A DNA stretch of 64,000 bases from an uncultured Flavobacteriales bacterium (GCA_913020155.1 CAJWBA010000002.1:1-64000), one strand, 5' to 3'; shown: positions 10,444-19,289, counted from the first letter of the stretch. Notes: a model not told the origin generated them from the sequence alone. A program made the numbers and translations.

Positions 10444-12027
10444 TTAAAATTCCGAAGTCATATGAAAAGTTATGGAAGGATATTTTTGTTGGGTCATTTG
10501 CAGAGAAAAACTAGAGTCTGCCAGAAAGACAATTTGTCCCTGCTTATCTTTAGCTAAGAATTTTTGTTTTACTCTTTTGAAATCTAAAAATTCATCATTT
10601 TTATCATCTGTAGTCTTCACCCAACAGGCCTTGAATACATTCAGGTTTTCGTAAGAACACTTTGCTCCATATTCGTGTTCCAAGCGATATTTAATTACCT
10701 CAAACTGAAGTGCTCCCACTGTACCAATTATCTTACGATTATTGAGTGATAGCGTAAACAGCTGAGCTACACCTTCGTCCATCAATTGATTGATCCCTTT
10801 ATTTAACTGTTTAGCTTTCATCGGGTCAACATTGTTGATGTACCTAAAATGTTCGGGAGAAAAACTCGGAATGCCTTTGAAGTGAATTTGTTCTCCAGAA
10901 GTTAAAGAATCTCCAATTTTAAAATTCCCAGTGTCATGAAGCCCAACAATATCTCCAGGGTAGGAAATATCAATAATCTCTTTTCGTTCTGCGAAAAAAG
11001 CATTGGGACTTGAGAATTTTACTTTTTTGTTATTTCGTACGTGCAGGTAGGGGATGTTTCGTTTAAAAGTTCCAGAAACAATTTTAATGAAAGCTAGGCG
11101 ATCTCTATGATTGGGATCCATATTGGCATGTATTTTGAAAATAAAGCCACTAAAAGATTTTTCATCAGGTTGAATCATCCGTTCTTCTGCTTCCTTCTCT
11201 AGGGGAGCAGGAGCAATGTCAATGAAACAATCCAAAAGCTCTTGAACTCCAAAGTTATTCAAAGCAGATCCAAAAAAAACAGGTTGTTGGTTACCCGCTA
11301 GATATTCTTCTTGAGAAAAGGGTGGATAAACTCCAGCAATTAATTCCAATTCATCTTTCAGAGTTTGCAGAGAATCATTACCAATTAATCGTTCCAATTC
11401 TGGATCCTCAAGAGAGTTAAAAAAAACGGTATTATCTTTAGTCTGTTTATCTTCCTCTAAAAACAACTTTGTGTTTTTATTCCAAATATTGTAGATTCCT
11501 TTAAAATCATAACCCATTCCAATAGGATGTGATAGGGGAGTAACACGAAGTCCCAGTTTAGATTCAACTTCATCTAACAAATCAAATGAATCTTTTCCCT
11601 CTCGATCCAGTTTATTGATGAATACAATCATGGGAATATTTCTCATGCGGCAAACTTCAACAAGTTTTTCGGTTTGTTCTTCTACACCTTTTGCAACATC
11701 AATTACCACAATTACGCTATCAACAGCTGTTAAGGTTCTAAAAGTATCTTCGGCAAAATCTTTGTGTCCCGGTGTATCAAGGATATTAATTTTTTTATCC
11801 TTATAGAGGAAAGCAAGAACTGAAGTTGCAACAGAGATTCCTCTTTGGCGTTCAATTTCCATGAAATCACTAGTAGCTCCTTTTTTTATTTTATTCGATT
11901 TAACTGCTCCTGCTTCTTGAATAGCACCTCCGAAAAGGAGTAGTTTTTCTGTAAGGGTTGTTTTTCCTGCATCGGGATGTGATATGATTCCAAAGGTTCT
12001 TCTCTTGGCGATTTCTTCTAAAAACAT
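10444..12027 (-). CDS. prfC: peptide chain release factor 3
   Basis: RF3 is a translational GTPase that recycles RF1/RF2 after termination. The protein (527 aa) has the G1 motif SHPDAGKTTLTEK close to the N-terminus, the RGISV effector region, DTPGHKDF (G3) and NKLDREGKD (G4), then the RF3-specific domains II and III. An in-frame ATG nine codons upstream (12054) exists, but a TATTTTTG promoter box at 12043-12050 lies between them, so MFLEEIAKRRTFG at 12027 is the preferred start. It is transcribed away from idi, with decayed DUF2200 sequence immediately downstream. Confidence 0.97.
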   Translation of the reverse strand: MFLEEIAKRRTFGIISHPDAGKTTLTEKLLLFGGAIQEAGAVKSNKIKKGATSDFMEIERQRGISVATSVLAFLYKDKKINILDTPGHKDFAEDTFRTLTAVDSVIVVIDVAKGVEEQTEKLVEVCRMRNIPMIVFINKLDREGKDSFDLLDEVESKLGLRVTPLSHPIGMGYDFKGIYNIWNKNTKLFLEEDKQTKDNTVFFNSLEDPELERLIGNDSLQTLKDELELIAGVYPPFSQEEYLAGNQQPVFFGSALNNFGVQELLDCFIDIAPAPLEKEAEERMIQPDEKSFSGFIFKIHANMDPNHRDRLAFIKIVSGTFKRNIPYLHVRNNKKVKFSSPNAFFAERKEIIDISYPGDIVGLHDTGNFKIGDSLTSGEQIHFKGIPSFSPEHFRYINNVDPMKAKQLNKGINQLMDEGVAQLFTLSLNNRKIIGTVGALQFEVIKYRLEHEYGAKCSYENLNVFKACWVKTTDDKNDEFLDFKRVKQKFLAKDKQGQIVFLADSSFSLQMTQQKYPSITFHMTSEF

Positions 12028-12042
12028 CAAAATAATTTTGCT

Positions 12043-12050
12043 CAAAAATA
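12043..12050 (-). promoter_or_regulatory. -7 promoter box of prfC
   Basis: On the minus strand this reads TATTTTTG, a perfect match to the Bacteroidota -7 element TAnnTTTG, 15 nt before the chosen prfC ATG. No convincing -33 TTG at the usual 19-21 nt spacing is seen. It sits inside the longer alternative reading frame, arguing against that start. Confidence 0.45.
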
Positions 12051-12107
12051 ACATTATAAATTGGAAGGAGGTTTCTTTTCAAAATAGGTTTTTGACAAAT
12101 TAATCGG

Positions 12108-12115
12108 TAATTTTG
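12108..12115 (+). promoter_or_regulatory. -7 promoter box of the idi operon
   Basis: TAATTTTG matches the TAnnTTTG consensus, 6 nt before the idi ATG, which leaves little or no 5' leader. No well-spaced -33 TTG is seen. It forms a divergent promoter pair with the prfC box 57 bp away. Confidence 0.4.
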
Positions 12116-12121
12116 TAATGA

Positions 12122-12646
12122 ATGAAAGAAGAAAAAGTTATTCTGGTTACTGCGAAAGATGAACCTATTGGATTGATGCCAAAAATTGAAGCCCATGAGA
12201 AAGCAGTTTTGCATCGAGCATTTTCAGTGTTTGTAATAAATAGTAAAAATGAGTTGATGCTTCAACAACGAGCATTCAAAAAATATCACTCCCCCGGATT
12301 ATGGACCAATACCTGTTGTAGTCATCAACGCGATCAAGAGGGAAACATTGAAGCTGGAATAAGAAGATTGAAAGAAGAAATGGGTTTCGAGACTGATTTA
12401 GAATATTTATTTAATTTTATTTACAAGGCACCTTTTGATAACGGATTAACCGAGCATGAACTGGATCATGTAATGTTGGGTAGGTACGAAAATGAACCTT
12501 CAATCAATCCAGAAGAGGTAGCCTCCTGGAAATGGATGAATATTGATAGGATCCATATAGATTTATTGGATAATCCTGAAAATTACACTGTTTGGTTTAC
12601 AATCATTTTTGAACGTTTTTACAACCACATAAAAGAGAAAGTATGA
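12122..12646 (+). CDS. idi: isopentenyl-diphosphate delta-isomerase, type 1
   Basis: Converts isopentenyl diphosphate to dimethylallyl diphosphate in the cytoplasm. The 174-aa protein is a Nudix-fold type 1 enzyme: HRAFSVFVIN and LMLQQRA near the start, WTNTCCSH (catalytic cysteine within residues 60-66), and RLKEEMGF as the Nudix-like helix. E and H metal ligands follow in LTEHELDHV. Type 1 Idi suits a mevalonate-type isoprenoid route, as in many marine flavobacteria, but no other mevalonate gene is in view. The ATGA at 12643-12646 overlaps the next gene, implying translational coupling. Confidence 0.95.
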   Translation: MKEEKVILVTAKDEPIGLMPKIEAHEKAVLHRAFSVFVINSKNELMLQQRAFKKYHSPGLWTNTCCSHQRDQEGNIEAGIRRLKEEMGFETDLEYLFNFIYKAPFDNGLTEHELDHVMLGRYENEPSINPEEVASWKWMNIDRIHIDLLDNPENYTVWFTIIFERFYNHIKEKV

Positions 12647-13056
12647 ATATTACTGTAAGCAGAAAAGCTCATTTTAATGCCGCACATCGTTTGTACAGAA
12701 AAGATTGGTCTGACCAAGAAAATAATCTTATTTTCGGAAAATGTTCAAACCCTAATTTTCATGGGCATAATTATGAACTAATTGTTAGTGTTACTGGCCC
12801 AATTGATCCAGAGACCGGATATGTTATGGATATGAAAATTTTAAAAGATTATATTAAAACTGAAGTTGAGGATGTTTTTGATCACAAAAACTTAAACCTT
12901 GAGGTTCCTGAATTTTCAGATATGATTCCAACAGCTGAAAATATTGTAGTTGTGATTTACAATAAACTCAAAAAAATATTAAAACCCAATCAGAGTATGG
13001 AAGTTGTATTGTACGAAACTCCTAGAAACTTTGTAACCTATTCAGAAAGCTTATGA
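12643..13056 (+). CDS. 6-pyruvoyl-tetrahydropterin synthase / 6-carboxytetrahydropterin synthase family
   Basis: A 137-aa COG0720 (T-fold) enzyme acting on 7,8-dihydroneopterin triphosphate. Zinc ligands are H15, H40 and H42, and the catalytic cysteine is C34 in GKCSNPNFHGHNYE. DHKNLN and a late glutamate (LYETPRN) complete the site. The spacing Cys-x5-HGH is that of pyruvoyl-tetrahydropterin synthase types rather than the Cys-x3-HGH of classic QueD, so the product could be a reduced pterin as well as, or instead of, the queuosine precursor. It overlaps idi and bcp by 4 bp each. Confidence 0.88.
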   Translation: MNITVSRKAHFNAAHRLYRKDWSDQENNLIFGKCSNPNFHGHNYELIVSVTGPIDPETGYVMDMKILKDYIKTEVEDVFDHKNLNLEVPEFSDMIPTAENIVVVIYNKLKKILKPNQSMEVVLYETPRNFVTYSESL

Positions 13057-13499
13057 GTCTAAAAGTTGGAGATTTAGTCCCTTCTTTTGAATTACTCGAT
13101 CAATACGACAATCGCTTCAAGAGCGAAACTGTATTAGGTAAAAAACCAGTTGTCATTTATTTTTACCCAAGAGACGAAACCCCGGGATGTACTGCCGAGG
13201 CATGTAGTTTTAGAGATCATTATGAGGAGTTTGTTGAGTTAGGAGCTGAGGTTATTGGTGTCAGTTCAGATGGAGTTAAAAGCCATCAGAAATTTGCTAA
13301 AAAATATCGATTACCTTTTATATTACTGTCCGATAAGAAGCAACAAGTCCAGCGTTTGTTTAAATTACCAAAAATATTATTCGGCCTTTACACTAAGCGT
13401 ATAACATTTGTTGTTAATAAAGAAGGTAAAATTTCTTATGTACATAATAGCCTCAGGCCAGACAGTCATATCAAAAAAGCATTACAAAAATTACAGTAA
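13053..13499 (+). CDS. bcp: thioredoxin-dependent peroxiredoxin, Bcp/PrxQ type
   Basis: Reduces hydrogen and alkyl peroxides using thioredoxin-type reductants. The 148-aa protein has the AhpC/TSA fold with FYPRDETPGCTAEACSF, giving peroxidatic C46 and resolving C51 four residues later, the atypical two-Cys arrangement of PrxQ/Bcp. There is no signal peptide, so it is cytoplasmic. Its ATG overlaps the stop codon of the pterin synthase (13053-13056), making it the third gene of a tightly coupled unit. Confidence 0.95.
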   Translation: MSLKVGDLVPSFELLDQYDNRFKSETVLGKKPVVIYFYPRDETPGCTAEACSFRDHYEEFVELGAEVIGVSSDGVKSHQKFAKKYRLPFILLSDKKQQVQRLFKLPKILFGLYTKRITFVVNKEGKISYVHNSLRPDSHIKKALQKLQ

Positions 13500-13510
13500 T
13501 AAAAAAGAAG

Positions 13511-13518
13511 TACCTTTG
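13511..13518 (+). promoter_or_regulatory. -7 promoter box before the 90-aa gene
   Basis: TACCTTTG fits TAnnTTTG and lies 19 nt before the ATG at 13538, suggesting that the small gene has its own promoter as well as possible read-through from bcp. No good -33 element is apparent. Confidence 0.4.
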
Positions 13519-13537
13519 AAAAAATTTAAATTAGATT

Positions 13538-13810
13538 ATGGCTAGTAAAAAGCAACTGAAAAAAGATGTCAATAATAGTGTTGGTGCTCTAATAGAGGAA
13601 ATCTACCTATGGGAATTATTAAACCCCAGAGGAGATTTTAAGAAAAGTGAAAAATTAATCGACGAAGCAATTGCATTATTTGATGAATTAATTATGAAAA
13701 TTCATGACCATACAGAAGAAACCCCCGCAAAGAAATATTTTAATGGAATTATAAAAGAGTTGAATACAAAAATCGTTTCAATCTCAGAAAAGATTAGTAA
13801 ACTGAAATAA
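13538..13810 (+). CDS. conserved hypothetical protein, 90 aa
   Basis: No characterised family is recognised. The product is small, charged and predicted almost wholly helical (MASKKQLKKDVNN, then EEIYLWELLNP, then two long amphipathic helices ending EKISKLK). It has no signal peptide, membrane segment or cysteines. Proteins of this size and beginning are, from memory, seen in other flavobacteria, and the gene has its own promoter-like box, so it is probably real. It lies 38 bp after bcp and ends 7 bp before a convergent lipoprotein gene. Function unknown. Confidence 0.75.
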   Translation: MASKKQLKKDVNNSVGALIEEIYLWELLNPRGDFKKSEKLIDEAIALFDELIMKIHDHTEETPAKKYFNGIIKELNTKIVSISEKISKLK

Positions 13811-13817
13811 TTCTGGT

Positions 13818-14525
13818 TTATTCGACTTCCTCTTTTATAGAAGCAAGATAATTTCCAAACTCAACCCCATAGGTTGAGTTTTTTACATTTTCAGACATCT
13901 TGTTGTAAAGATCATCTAAGAATTTTTTGTTGGCATCATTAACCTCAAAGAGACCAATGTATGCTGCAATTTCTTTGTCAGCGTTATTATTAGCATAATT
14001 CAATGCATACAGATAACGACGACGCAAGAGACTCCTAGAAGCTTTAGTAAGTTTTTGTTCTCTCTCTTGGGCAGTTAGTCCGTCATCTTTTATGAAGTCT
14101 TTGATGAGATCAAGATTCTGTTCATTAAACTTTCTCAGAACAGATTGGTATTCTTCATACAATACTTGATTTTCAGAGCCACTAATTTGAGCACTACTTT
14201 CAAAAGTTTTTAAAAGTGAATTGATTGTAATTTCACCTTTTTCAGCAAAAAATAAAATGCGGTCGTTCAGAGTATCTCCATCCTCTTTTGCTAAATATAA
14301 ATAATAAATTTCAGGGGATTCGATATCAGCCTGTAATTTGAAATCACTGTTTTTTTCGACTGTGAAAGAATCAATATTTATGATTGTACTGTCTTCCAAT
14401 TTTTGAAGGTAAAGGGTGCCTTTTCTTAAGCCATCGATTTTGCCCATTACTTGCATGGTTTTATTTGGGGGTGAACCACATGAAATCAAAAGGCTTAGGA
14501 CTAAATTAGTATAAAAAAATCTCAT
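13818..14525 (-). CDS. DUF4369 lipoprotein
   Basis: A 235-aa exported protein with a lipoprotein signal peptide: hydrophobic stretch and lipobox L-I-S-C with C16 as the lipidated residue. The following region (about 22-120) resembles DUF4369, a beta-rich domain found at the N-terminus of Bacteroidota TlpA/AhpC-type thiol oxidoreductases (MGKIDGLRKGTLYLQKL, then DSTIINIDSFTV). No thioredoxin domain or CxxC follows, so it is a stand-alone form. The C-terminal half is helical and charged. It is 11 bp downstream of the DUF5916 gene on the same strand and may be co-transcribed. Role unknown. Confidence 0.8.
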   Translation of the reverse strand: MRFFYTNLVLSLLISCGSPPNKTMQVMGKIDGLRKGTLYLQKLEDSTIINIDSFTVEKNSDFKLQADIESPEIYYLYLAKEDGDTLNDRILFFAEKGEITINSLLKTFESSAQISGSENQVLYEEYQSVLRKFNEQNLDLIKDFIKDDGLTAQEREQKLTKASRSLLRRRYLYALNYANNNADKEIAAYIGLFEVNDANKKFLDDLYNKMSENVKNSTYGVEFGNYLASIKEEVE

Positions 14526-14536
14526 AAAATATATTG

Positions 14537-16738
14537 TTATTTATTGAACCAGTAGGTTAACTTAAATGTTAAACTTCTGACCTTAGGTGCAAAAGTATCA
14601 GTTACAAAGTAATTATCATTGTAAACAAGATAAAAATCTGATAAGGGACTAAATCTCCACTGCAATCTCGAATTAATCCCAAAAATATCAGATTGTGAAC
14701 TGAATTGAAAAAAAGTCCCCCAAAAAACCTTTTTACTGAAGGTAATATCAACTTTAGGACCGATGAGAATAAGATTTACAGAGGGGAAGGGATCGGGAAG
14801 TTTTATTTGATCGTAATTCAAACGCATACTCGCTGTTAAATAAGGTTGCACACGGTAGTTCATTTGAGAAGACAAAGAAAACTTTGTTCCGTTGAAAAAA
14901 TTTCCATAGGAGCTTTTTAGGTTGTAATTAAAAATATTACTCCTGTCCGATTGAAATGAGAATTCAATATCTTCGTAATCATACCCTGTTCCTGCTTGCA
15001 AGGAAACATTAGAGTCACTTCGTGTAGGGTCAAAATCATTAATCAAATAAGTGTAACGACTGCTGTAGCGGAATTCTAACTTAGCCTGATTTAAGAATGA
15101 AAACTCAAGACTAGACCATAATCCACGATCGGTAGTGAGGTAATCGTCTTTTGGAAGACCTACATAATAGAAAGTTTGAGATAAATTTATGGATCTCAAT
15201 ATTTTCGACTTTAGCCAGATGCGGTAGGTGTATCGAAAGTAATTTTTTAAAATACCAGTTCTTCTTATGAACCCTAAATCCGACTGATAATTTTTCCCGA
15301 TTCGAGTTCCTCCATAAGAAATTGAATGAACTTTTGCGTTGTAATTAAAGCGAATTCCAGAGGCATATGCTTCTTGTTTTTGAGCTGGACTGAACGAATT
15401 GTGAAAGAAAGTTCTCCCAGTCCAACGATTGCTTTTTGAAGCCAAGTTAAAGTCCAACCCCAAAACACGATTAAATTCATCTTGGGAATGATCAAATTCA
15501 GGATTACCGACAGTTTGGCGGTTCACAAAAATAAAACTCAAATTGGATCGATCTAAAACTTGTTGTTGTAGCGTAAAAACAGTGTTGTTGTTTGCAGCAA
15601 TTTGATTTGAGGGATCTTGATCCGTTTGCATATTTAGAAAACCCAAGCGTAGATTATTGTTAATTTTTCCACTCAACCTCACACCGGCAATAATTTTATT
15701 TTCAAAAGTAGTACCTGTAGTATCCTTTGCTACTCCAATTCTTCTTGAGAAAAAGGGTTGTGCCTCCCGTTGATCTCCAAAATTAACAAACAAGTCACTA
15801 TTCTGAATAAAAAACTGACGCTTTTCAGGTAAAGTAACTTCAAATCGAGATAAGTTAATTATTTGATCGTCAACCTCAACTTGAGAAAAATCTGGATTAA
15901 ATGTCAAATCCAAATTCATACCACTTCCAATAGAAATTTTAGCATCACCTCCATAATTGAAAATGTTTGTTTGTTGATCTGCATCGAAATCTTTTTGAAC
16001 TGCTCCACCAACATAAGGAATAAGAGCAATCAATTTTTTTGATTTTTTCAGGGGCTTTTCAAAATTAAGTACACCCATGTAAGCTAAGCCCGCAATGGTT
16101 TGATTTTGAGGAACATTAGCCCATGTTGACCACTGTCTGGTATGCGTATCGTGACGATAAATATTAACTCTCCACTGTGTGGCGCCTTCTGGATATTGTA
16201 TGGACTTCAAAGGGATTTTAATTTCAGAAACTGTAAATCCATTTTGTTGACTGGGTTTGGTTTCCCATTTAACATCCCAACTTTTATTGTAGTCCTTTTC
16301 GTAATTATTTCCTCCATTTGAAATCAGAGACTCTCTTTTAACACCAAATGGATTGGTACCAAACATAAATCCGTTGGCCCCATCCATAAAAGTATCTAAA
16401 ATCAGGGTTATGTTATCGTTTCCAGCACCAGAGTAATCTCTTCTTAAGGAAGGAATAATGTATTCTGAAGCCTCCGTATAAGAGGTAACAAGAACATACA
16501 AATTTTCATCATCAACTAAGAATTTTGCAGTTGTTGGCTGGTCTGCTTTAAGGCTATCGGTGGGAAACCACTGCCAAAACCCAGAAATCTGGTCTGCGTT
16601 TTCCCATGACTCCTCATTTCCATAGCCATCAATTTCAATGGTTTCACCCGTATGGTTTACAAAGGCATTTCTAACTTCTTGGGCAATAGAAATAGAATTA
16701 AAAACAATCAGAAAATATAGAGTAATAAGACTTTTAAT
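14537..16738 (-). CDS. DUF5916 outer-membrane protein with CBM9-like N-terminus, apparent ATT start
   Basis: The 733-aa reading frame encodes a signal peptide (IKSLITLYFLIVFNSISIAQ), an N-terminal CBM9-like domain (about residues 25-220; GETIEIDGYGNEESWENA, then IPLKSIQYP with WRVNIYRHD) and a C-terminal DUF5916 region predicted to be a beta-barrel, ending in aromatic YWFNK. No ATG, GTG or TTG is in frame between an upstream stop (16766-16768) and codon 80. The codon at the expected start of the signal peptide is ATT (16738-16736). Either ATT is used, the start was lost by mutation, or there is a sequence error. Starting at 16501 would remove the signal peptide and part of the CBM9 domain. 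Ligand unknown. Confidence 0.75.
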   Translation of the reverse strand: MKSLITLYFLIVFNSISIAQEVRNAFVNHTGETIEIDGYGNEESWENADQISGFWQWFPTDSLKADQPTTAKFLVDDENLYVLVTSYTEASEYIIPSLRRDYSGAGNDNITLILDTFMDGANGFMFGTNPFGVKRESLISNGGNNYEKDYNKSWDVKWETKPSQQNGFTVSEIKIPLKSIQYPEGATQWRVNIYRHDTHTRQWSTWANVPQNQTIAGLAYMGVLNFEKPLKKSKKLIALIPYVGGAVQKDFDADQQTNIFNYGGDAKISIGSGMNLDLTFNPDFSQVEVDDQIINLSRFEVTLPEKRQFFIQNSDLFVNFGDQREAQPFFSRRIGVAKDTTGTTFENKIIAGVRLSGKINNNLRLGFLNMQTDQDPSNQIAANNNTVFTLQQQVLDRSNLSFIFVNRQTVGNPEFDHSQDEFNRVLGLDFNLASKSNRWTGRTFFHNSFSPAQKQEAYASGIRFNYNAKVHSISYGGTRIGKNYQSDLGFIRRTGILKNYFRYTYRIWLKSKILRSINLSQTFYYVGLPKDDYLTTDRGLWSSLEFSFLNQAKLEFRYSSRYTYLINDFDPTRSDSNVSLQAGTGYDYEDIEFSFQSDRSNIFNYNLKSSYGNFFNGTKFSLSSQMNYRVQPYLTASMRLNYDQIKLPDPFPSVNLILIGPKVDITFSKKVFWGTFFQFSSQSDIFGINSRLQWRFSPLSDFYLVYNDNYFVTDTFAPKVRSLTFKLTYWFNK

Positions 16739-16938
16739 GGCAGTAGGTTTAAGAAGTGAATTTTGTTATCCTTTTTACATAATACGTTAAGACTTAAGAA
16801 TTGGTCTATGGTTTAATTCAATAGATGTAAAACAACATTTTTTGTCTTATTAATCTCCAAAACTAATTATAAATTGTCTTCTAATGTTTATTTTTTGTCC
16901 AAACTATATTTTATAAATTATGAAAAAAATATTTTATT

Positions 16939-17574
16939 TCAGCGGTTATTATTATTGTTTGTGGAAACGATAACGGTCCGGAAAGTCAAATTGATTCGTG
17001 GTCCTATTTGCTTTTGAGTTTTTGCAATTTGATGCTTCCAGTGGTGTTGCATTTCACCTCCCATGATTAACAAACTTCCATGAGAAAGTTTAATTTTATA
17101 TCTTTCTGTTTTGATTTTTTTGTGCCTAAGATGAAAAAATCTTTCAGCACCCAAACTAACAGAAGCAATGATGGGATTACTTCCCAATTCCCTTTCATCG
17201 TCTGAATGCCAACTATTACTGTCTTTTCCATCCCTGTATTTATTTAATAAAACACTTGTAAATTCATGTTGCCCTACAGTCTTTATTTTAGAAAGAATAT
17301 GCACTAATATGGGCGACATTGGTTCGGGATTCATTGTGATTCCCGAATAGCCGTAGGGGATATTATTGATGCTGTGAAGAGAAGTTAATCGAGGTTGGGG
17401 ATACGTCTTACCAAAAACAGTAATGGGGTCTTGCCTCCAAGGAATTTCGGTATCCAAAGTTATGTAAAGGAGATCTGCCTCTTCTTTTGACCAAAAATTC
17501 TCAAAATAATGCAGTTCAGCATTGGGAAGTTTTGGTTTCCAAACCGGAATATTATCTGAGAAGAGTTCTTGCAT
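16939..17574 (-). CDS. AlkB-like 2OG-Fe(II) dioxygenase
   Basis: A 211-aa member of the AlkB family, which removes alkyl groups from nucleic-acid bases using iron and 2-oxoglutarate. Iron ligands are visible in SWHSDDE (His and Asp) and in the distal HHWKHQI; the RINLTFR motif near the end supplies the arginines that bind 2-oxoglutarate and hold the active site. The substrate-side motif PRLTSLHS also fits. The start is placed at the ATG at 17574 (MQELFSDNIP) rather than a TTG two codons upstream, which overlaps a promoter box. The tail is asparagine-rich, encoded by an AAT repeat. Confidence 0.9.
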   Translation of the reverse strand: MQELFSDNIPVWKPKLPNAELHYFENFWSKEEADLLYITLDTEIPWRQDPITVFGKTYPQPRLTSLHSINNIPYGYSGITMNPEPMSPILVHILSKIKTVGQHEFTSVLLNKYRDGKDSNSWHSDDERELGSNPIIASVSLGAERFFHLRHKKIKTERYKIKLSHGSLLIMGGEMQHHWKHQIAKTQKQIGPRINLTFRTVIVSTNNNNNR

Positions 17575-17577
17575 ATC

Positions 17578-17585
17578 CAAAAATA
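17578..17585 (-). promoter_or_regulatory. -7 promoter box of the alkB-like gene
   Basis: Minus-strand TATTTTTG is a perfect TAnnTTTG box ending only 3 nt before the ATG at 17574, so the transcript is probably leaderless or nearly so. A TTG lies upstream, but at 26 nt it is too far for a normal -33 element. Confidence 0.45.
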
Positions 17586-17762
17586 CATTTAATTTTTACT
17601 TTTTGGATTTTCAAAGTATTAAATTCTTTACATGAAACTTGTTTATGAATACAATAAACCAGTCGATAATCTTCTGAAATAAATAAGTACAGAATTTTTA
17701 ATAAACTTTCGAATGATTATCTTTAAGAAAAATACAACTATTATTATTAAAAATAATCTGAC

Positions 17763-19289
17763 ATGAATGTACGTACAGGCTTTATTTTTTTAACCTTCCT
17801 AACCGTCACTTTAACCACAGCGATTTACTTTATATGGGAACCCATAAAATGGAGTTTGATACTAACTGCTCCCATGATTTTACTAGGTTTTTATGACCTA
17901 ACGCAAAAAAGACAAACCATCCTTCGGAATTTCCCTGTTTTAGGTCATTTGCGTTATGTACTAGAGGCCATTCGCCCAGAGATTATGCAGTATTTTGTAG
18001 AAACTGACACTCAGGGACGTCCCATCAACAGAATGTTCAGAAGCTTAATTTATCAAAGAGCAAAAGATGTAACCGATACCGTTCCTTTTGGAACACAGAT
18101 GGATGTCTATCGATCAGGTTATGAGTGGATGGATCATTCGATGTATGCTATTGATCAAACTCAAGTAGATCCAACCCCAAGAGTTGAGGTAGGCAGTAAA
18201 CACTGTACACAGCCTTATTCATCAAGTATGTTAAACGTATCTGCAATGAGTTATGGTTCGTTGAGTAAAAATGCTGTTTTGGCATTGAACAAAGGAGCTA
18301 AAATAGGAAGCTTTGCCCAAAACACAGGTGAAGGCTCAATCAGTCCATTTCATCTAGAGTCACAAGGAGATCTAATTTGGCAAATTGGAACGGGTTATTT
18401 TGGTTGCAGAACCAAAGAAGGAAACTTTTGCCCCGATTTATTTGTAGAAAAGGCCACTTTAGATTCGGTTAAAATGATTGAAATTAAAGTATCTCAGGGA
18501 GCTAAACCTGGTCATGGAGGGATTTTACCTGCTGCCAAAAACACTCCAGAAATAGCAGCAATTAGAGGGGTAGATCCATATATAGACGTTCATTCTCCCT
18601 CGAGTCATTCTGCCTTTTCAAATCCAACAGAATTGATCGAGTTTATTTCATTATTACGCGAGCGGTCTAATGGAAAACCTATTGGGTTTAAATTGTGTAT
18701 CGGTAAAAAATATGAATTTATAGATATTTGTAAAGCAATGCTTTCAACTGGAATCACTCCCGACTTTATTACGGTAGATGGAGGAGAGGGGGGAACAGGG
18801 GCAGCTCCTGTTGAATTTTCAAACTCACTTGGAGTTCCCTTGCGTGACGGATTAGCTTTTGCCTATGACACTCTTGTGGGTTATGGGTTAAAAGATGAAA
18901 TAAAATTGATAGCCTCTGGAAAAATATTTACTGGATTCCATATTGCTCGCGCTCTGGCTTTGGGTGCCGATATGGTGTGTTCTGCGCGTGCAATGATGAT
19001 GGCCATTGGATGTATTCAGGCATTGGAATGTAATACTAACACTTGCCCAGTTGGAGTAACCACGCAAAATAAATCTTTGATGAGTGGATTGGATGTGAAC
19101 GACAAATCGACTCGTGTTGCAAATTTTCATAGAAAAACACTCAAGAGTTTCACAGAGTTGATCGCAGCCTCAGGATTGAGTGCTCCTGATCAACTTCGCC
19201 GACAACACATCAACAGACGTTTGGGAATGAATCTCATCAAAAGGTATGACGAAATCTTTCCTTATCCTGAGAAAAATTCCTTATTGTAA
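17763..19289 (+). CDS. FMN-binding glutamate synthase family protein
   Basis: A 508-aa protein with two N-terminal membrane-spanning segments (about residues 4-24 and 28-44) and the FMN-binding synthase domain of glutamate synthase. GTGAAP after the TVDGGEGG phosphate-binding loop and C-S-A-R-A followed by C-x5-C-x4-C (IGCIQALECNTNTCPVG) indicate FMN and a 3Fe-4S-type cluster. It lacks the glutaminase domain of GltB, so it is not classical glutamate synthase; this stand-alone membrane form has no settled reaction. It is monocistronic, facing GNAT 58 bp downstream with no clear terminator between them. Confidence 0.88.
   Translation: MNVRTGFIFLTFLTVTLTTAIYFIWEPIKWSLILTAPMILLGFYDLTQKRQTILRNFPVLGHLRYVLEAIRPEIMQYFVETDTQGRPINRMFRSLIYQRAKDVTDTVPFGTQMDVYRSGYEWMDHSMYAIDQTQVDPTPRVEVGSKHCTQPYSSSMLNVSAMSYGSLSKNAVLALNKGAKIGSFAQNTGEGSISPFHLESQGDLIWQIGTGYFGCRTKEGNFCPDLFVEKATLDSVKMIEIKVSQGAKPGHGGILPAAKNTPEIAAIRGVDPYIDVHSPSSHSAFSNPTELIEFISLLRERSNGKPIGFKLCIGKKYEFIDICKAMLSTGITPDFITVDGGEGGTGAAPVEFSNSLGVPLRDGLAFAYDTLVGYGLKDEIKLIASGKIFTGFHIARALALGADMVCSARAMMMAIGCIQALECNTNTCPVGVTTQNKSLMSGLDVNDKSTRVANFHRKTLKSFTELIAASGLSAPDQLRRQHINRRLGMNLIKRYDEIFPYPEKNSLL

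Noticed and set aside
16739-16938. 200 bp gap between the DUF5916 and alkB-like genes
   Set aside because: A 17-codon ORF starting at 16920 overlaps the alkB-like 3' end and has no support; nothing else seen.
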